This document shows positions 61,465-64,000 of a stretch of DNA of 64,000 nucleotides, piece after piece. Location of the stretch: contig NZ_JAXHDF010000002.1 of assembly GCF_037071985.1 (NCBI RefSeq), positions 124,001-188,000 on the forward strand, in the 5' to 3' direction. Position numbers and translations under genes: made by a program. Each line of letters begins with the position of its first letter. Within the stretch, counting starts at the first letter, position 1. The notes beneath the pieces were generated by a model, which saw only the letters and a program-made list of their open reading frames with translations, did not search any database and was not told the origin of the DNA. This DNA is from Pseudogracilibacillus sp037071985 (GTDB lineage: Bacteria; Bacillota; Bacilli; Bacillales; Amphibacillaceae).

Positions 61465-61956
61465 GTGCCCTTTTCATTATTTGATAATCCGTTATTTTTA
61501 CTAGCAAGTTCGGTGGGTGCAATTGGCATGGCCATTGCAATGATTTTTATACGTTTAAAGGCAGCCAAAAAGCCAACTACTACAAAAAAAATCATTTTAC
61601 CTCCTATTTTTATGAGTAGTGGAGCTCTAATGTACCTGATTCCTGAGTTTAGAATAGTACCAATAGAAATAGTAGAAGCGTGTATTGTAGGTTTATTTTT
61701 CTCTATATTTCTAATAAAAACGACAAAATTCGAAATTAGAGATAACCAAATCTATTTAATACCATCTAAAGCATTTATTATAATATTATTCAGCTTATTA
61801 ATCGTAAGAACTGTATTTAAAATTATTATTGGAGGTACAATTTCATTTGGAGAAACAAGTGGGATGTTTTTTTTACTTGCCTTTGCAATGATCGTATCAT
61901 GGCGACTTACAATGCTATTTAAATATAACCAATTAAAAAATCAATTAAAAAATTAA
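61465..61956 (+). CDS. ccdC: CcdC-family membrane protein (YneJ)
   Basis: About 163 residues with five membrane helices. 'MIFIRLKAAKKPTTTKKIILPPIFMSSGALMYL' (abridged: its key parts are RLKAAKKPT and KIILPPIFMS) is typical of YneJ/CcdC. It follows yneI as in B. subtilis; CcdC is accessory to cytochrome c assembly. The start is uncertain: TTG 61453 directly abuts AGGAG, and GTG 61465 is 12 bases away. The stop lies next to a bidirectional terminator. Confidence 0.85.
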   Translation: MPFSLFDNPLFLLASSVGAIGMAIAMIFIRLKAAKKPTTTKKIILPPIFMSSGALMYLIPEFRIVPIEIVEACIVGLFFSIFLIKTTKFEIRDNQIYLIPSKAFIIILFSLLIVRTVFKIIIGGTISFGETSGMFFLLAFAMIVSWRLTMLFKYNQLKNQLKN

Positions 61957-61986
61957 AAACATACGCGGCTTTTAGCGTATGTTTTT
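61955..61986. terminator. Bidirectional terminator shared by ccdC and yneK
   Basis: Perfect 12-bp stem AAAAACATACGC / GCGTATGTTTTT. The right arm includes the last codons of yneK, so its stop codon is in the loop. Confidence 0.92.
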
Positions 61987-62454
61987 ATTATATCTTGACT
62001 TCCATTCATCACGATAATCTTTTCTGGATAAAGAAAAGAATTGCTCATAGGGCTTAACGTCGATATTTTTCTCACGAAGTTTACGCCTTAGAAAACGATG
62101 ATCTCTTTTAGGTGTACCAATAATATAGCCTTCGATTAGTAGTTCTTGTGTAATTTCTTTTTTATTTCTAGCTAAGGCAAGTTCACCAATTTTACTTGCT
62201 ATAGTTTGTTTAGCAACATCCCTGAATATTTCCGGAACAGGAGAAACGAATTCGTTAAGTAACTTAATTTCATCCTCTTTCCACATATGTTTTGTTTTTT
62301 CAATATAGTAACGTTGCCAATCCATTTCCGATTTGCCATCTTCTTTTGGTAGCTGTTTTAAAAACTTGCGAAACATGAAAAATCCTCCTATGCCTAGAAG
62401 GGTAATTAATAAGAAGCCCCAAAAAATAATAAAGTAATCCATTATGATTCCCAT
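61972..62454 (-). CDS. yneK: YneK-like membrane-anchored protein (DUF2621)
   Basis: A 160-residue protein with one N-terminal membrane helix (about 8-27) and a basic cytoplasmic domain containing 'GYIIGTPKRDHRFLRRKL', the recognisable part of the DUF2621/YneK family. It is convergent to ccdC, an arrangement also seen in B. subtilis. The ATG at 62454 has AAAGGAAG upstream. Function unknown. Confidence 0.82.
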   Translation of the reverse strand: MGIIMDYFIIFWGFLLITLLGIGGFFMFRKFLKQLPKEDGKSEMDWQRYYIEKTKHMWKEDEIKLLNEFVSPVPEIFRDVAKQTIASKIGELALARNKKEITQELLIEGYIIGTPKRDHRFLRRKLREKNIDVKPYEQFFSLSRKDYRDEWKSRYNKNIR

Positions 62455-62505
62455 CTTTATCTTCCTTTTACATAATAATTGTTAAAAAATGTAACAAATA
62501 TGAAG

Positions 62506-62539
62506 ATTACCATTTCATTTTTTTAATCTGAATGGTAAT
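62506..62539. repeat. Inverted repeat in the yneK/kinase divergent gap
   Basis: ATTACCATT at 62506-62514 and AATGGTAAT at 62531-62539 are exact reverse complements 16 bases apart. They lie between divergent genes and may be an operator pair; the other bases of the 267-base gap are AT-rich and unremarkable. Confidence 0.4.
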
Positions 62540-62721
62540 ATAAAAATATAATATGATTTATTTTGAATACTTCCAATATTCACGAAAATAATCCAGAGAA
62601 ATAGATAATTCTCCATCGTTATTACAATTATAGACATTAATAGTCATACATACAAGCAACTAAACATAGAGATAGAGATATATGTTATTTTCTAAAGCTT
62701 ATGGTAAGGGGATGTGGAAAA

Positions 62722-63801
62722 ATGGTTAGTGATTCAGATGTATTAGAGCAATATGAAACACATAACATGATGTTTCCAACTGAGATAATGAATTGGTACT
62801 ATGCAAACGACAAAGATTCAATTGTTGTGATTTGGAATAAGAAGAATGAAATCATTTACGTTTCCCAACTAATTGAACAATATTTTGTCAAGCGTGTAAG
62901 TGACGTAATAGGTAAGCAATGGACTAGTCTTATGCCTAAAGAGCAGGTCACATTGATACAAAATCATTTTAAAGAAGGGAATGACCAACTGCACATACCA
63001 AACATCGTCTTACATTCCAGTCAAAGGAAACCTTACTTTTTTAACGGAATTGTTGATAAGCTTGCCATTGAAGGAGAATGTTATTATATATGTAAATTAA
63101 AGAATATTACTTATATCAATGAATTAAAACAAGTCTTGCTAGATTCAGAAAAATTAATACTTGCAGGACAATTATCAGCTGGTTTAGTTCACGAAATCCG
63201 TAATCCGCTGACATCCTTAAAAGGATTTCTGCAATTAGTACAGGCGGGTGTTCAACAAAAAGAAGAATATTATAAAGTAATGATAGGGGAAATAGAAAAG
63301 TTAGAGAAAATTACGTCCGAACTGCTTCATATGGCAAAACCATTCAAAAGTAAAAAAAGAACGGAACACGTTAACAAGATGATCGATGACGTATTATTTA
63401 TTATGAGTACCCAAACTAATATGAGAAACGTACATTTTAAACTAGATTTGGAAGAAGATTTTACAACTAATTGTAATGCATCTCAAATCAAACAAGTCTT
63501 AATAAATTTAATTAAAAACGGTGCAGAAGCGATGCAAAATGAAGGGAATATTACGATTCGATCCCGAATGGAAAATAATTATGTAGCCATTGATATATCA
63601 GATGAAGGTCAAGGAGTTCCAGATGACATGCTTGAACAAATTAAAAATCCTTTTTTTACTACTAAACAAGATGGAACAGGTCTTGGATTAGTAATTACTC
63701 ACCATATTCTTGATATACATCAAGGGATGTTAAATGTAACATCTAGTCAGGACAAAGGGACGACATTTACTATTTTCCTTCCATCAATAAATGATAAATA
63801 A
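62722..63801 (+). CDS. PAS-domain sensor histidine kinase, sporulation-kinase-like
   Basis: A 359-residue soluble kinase without membrane segments. An N-terminal PAS domain (about 30-135, 'DSIVVIWNKKNEIIYVSQLIEQYF') is followed by HisKA with phospho-acceptor His157 in 'GLVHEIRNPLTSLKGFLQL', and HATPase_c with 'NLIKNGAEAM' (N box), 'DEGQGVPDD' and 'GTGLGLVITHH'. The HxxRNPLTSLKGF motif is the kind found in Bacillus Kin proteins feeding Spo0F, so a sporulation role is plausible but unproven. GGGGATG precedes the ATG at 62722. Confidence 0.88.
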   Translation: MVSDSDVLEQYETHNMMFPTEIMNWYYANDKDSIVVIWNKKNEIIYVSQLIEQYFVKRVSDVIGKQWTSLMPKEQVTLIQNHFKEGNDQLHIPNIVLHSSQRKPYFFNGIVDKLAIEGECYYICKLKNITYINELKQVLLDSEKLILAGQLSAGLVHEIRNPLTSLKGFLQLVQAGVQQKEEYYKVMIGEIEKLEKITSELLHMAKPFKSKKRTEHVNKMIDDVLFIMSTQTNMRNVHFKLDLEEDFTTNCNASQIKQVLINLIKNGAEAMQNEGNITIRSRMENNYVAIDISDEGQGVPDDMLEQIKNPFFTTKQDGTGLGLVITHHILDIHQGMLNVTSSQDKGTTFTIFLPSINDK

Positions 63802-63948
63802 CTTTTTCTTTTACGATACCACTTTTAATATAAGATTTTTTTATCCATTCAAATAAGTTATTAATATATCTATAATCTTCCTAAACATTTGTTTTCTAAC
63901 CCTCTTTCGTATAAACTATTATTGAAAAGGGTATGTGTAACTCCCTTT

Positions 63949-63987
63949 AGATTACTATTTATGTTCGCAAAAATAGTAATCTTTTAT
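63949..63987 (+). terminator. Terminator 150 bases after the kinase
   Basis: Perfect 12-bp stem AGATTACTATTT / AAATAGTAATCT, ten-base loop, T-rich tail. Between the kinase and this hairpin I see no ORF. Confidence 0.7.
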
Positions 63988-64000
63988 TGATGTAGGAAAG

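Noticed and set aside
1..64000. CRISPR array, prophage, restriction or toxin-antitoxin system, tRNA or rRNA genes, riboswitch
   Set aside because: No regularly spaced repeats, phage structural genes, tRNA cloverleafs, rRNA, T-box or known riboswitch core were recognised on either strand; only rnpB was found as structured RNA.

Overview
This is a chromosomal segment of a low-GC, AT-rich, endospore-forming Firmicute of the Bacillaceae. The evidence is the spore gene set (sleB-ypeB, spoIVA, spoVIF), bacillithiol synthesis (bshA), a type B RNase P RNA, a menaquinone/heptaprenyl pathway and Sec/Tat/PBP genes in a Bacillus order. Gene order follows the Bacillus subtilis ypeB-to-gpsB region almost gene for gene. 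The divergence, together with loss of several B. subtilis genes and a ba3-type oxidase, suggests an Oceanobacillus/Virgibacillus-like relative; this assignment is inference.

Layout. 1-10.8 kb: spore germination (sleB end, ypeB), a PilZ c-di-GMP receptor, cmk, an S1-domain protein, der, gpsA, spoVIF, yphE, yphF and spoIVA. 11-24 kb: hbs, then a long co-directional cluster for menaquinone side chain and ring methylation (hepS, menG, hepT), ndk, cheR, the aromatic branch (aroF, aroB, aroH, hisC, tyrA, aroE), and ypiA, reoY, ypiF. The trp genes, folE and mtrB that B. subtilis has here are absent. 24-28 kb: the menaquinol:cytochrome c reductase operon qcrABC, ypjA, a very short ypjB-like gene and a YugP-type metallopeptidase. 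28.0-30.2 kb: an intact IS3-family (IS150-group) element that splits a terminator, then a GC-rich inverted-repeat element. 30.2-41.6 kb: a YitT protein, then ypjD-dapB-mgsA-bshA-cca-birA, panBCD, ypmB, aspB, dnaD and nth. 41.7-45.1 kb: recU-ponA on the minus strand. 45.3-48.5 kb: small genes, cdd, gpsB, rnpB and rlmL. 48.7-53.4 kb: a zinc alcohol dehydrogenase, a decayed IS1182-family element, and a minus-strand respiratory cluster (47-residue subunit, subunit II, subunit I of a ba3-type oxidase, then SCO1/SenC). 53.6-58.4 kb: type III polyketide synthase plus methyltransferase (bpsAB), a cold-shock gene, an NlpC/P60 cell-wall hydrolase, thyA and dfrA. 58.4-64 kb: tatA, tatC, ccdA, an orphan Mrp antiporter subunit B, a CheY-like regulator, ccdC, yneK and a PAS sensor histidine kinase.

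How the genes fit together. Chorismate and heptaprenyl diphosphate feed menaquinone, which qcrABC oxidises; c-type cytochromes need ccdA/ccdC, and the downstream ba3 oxidase needs SCO for copper. recU-ponA, gpsB and reoY connect to cell-wall synthesis and division. panBCD, birA and dapB are cofactor and precursor genes. Most of the window is conserved core genome. No defence island, CRISPR array, prophage or biosynthetic cluster of unknown type was seen. The less ordinary items are the inverted-repeat element near 30 kb, the lone MrpB, the shortened YpjB, PBP1 with two FN3 domains, and several gene losses relative to B. subtilis. Start codons were chosen from ribosome-binding-site position, and several differ from the longest open frame.
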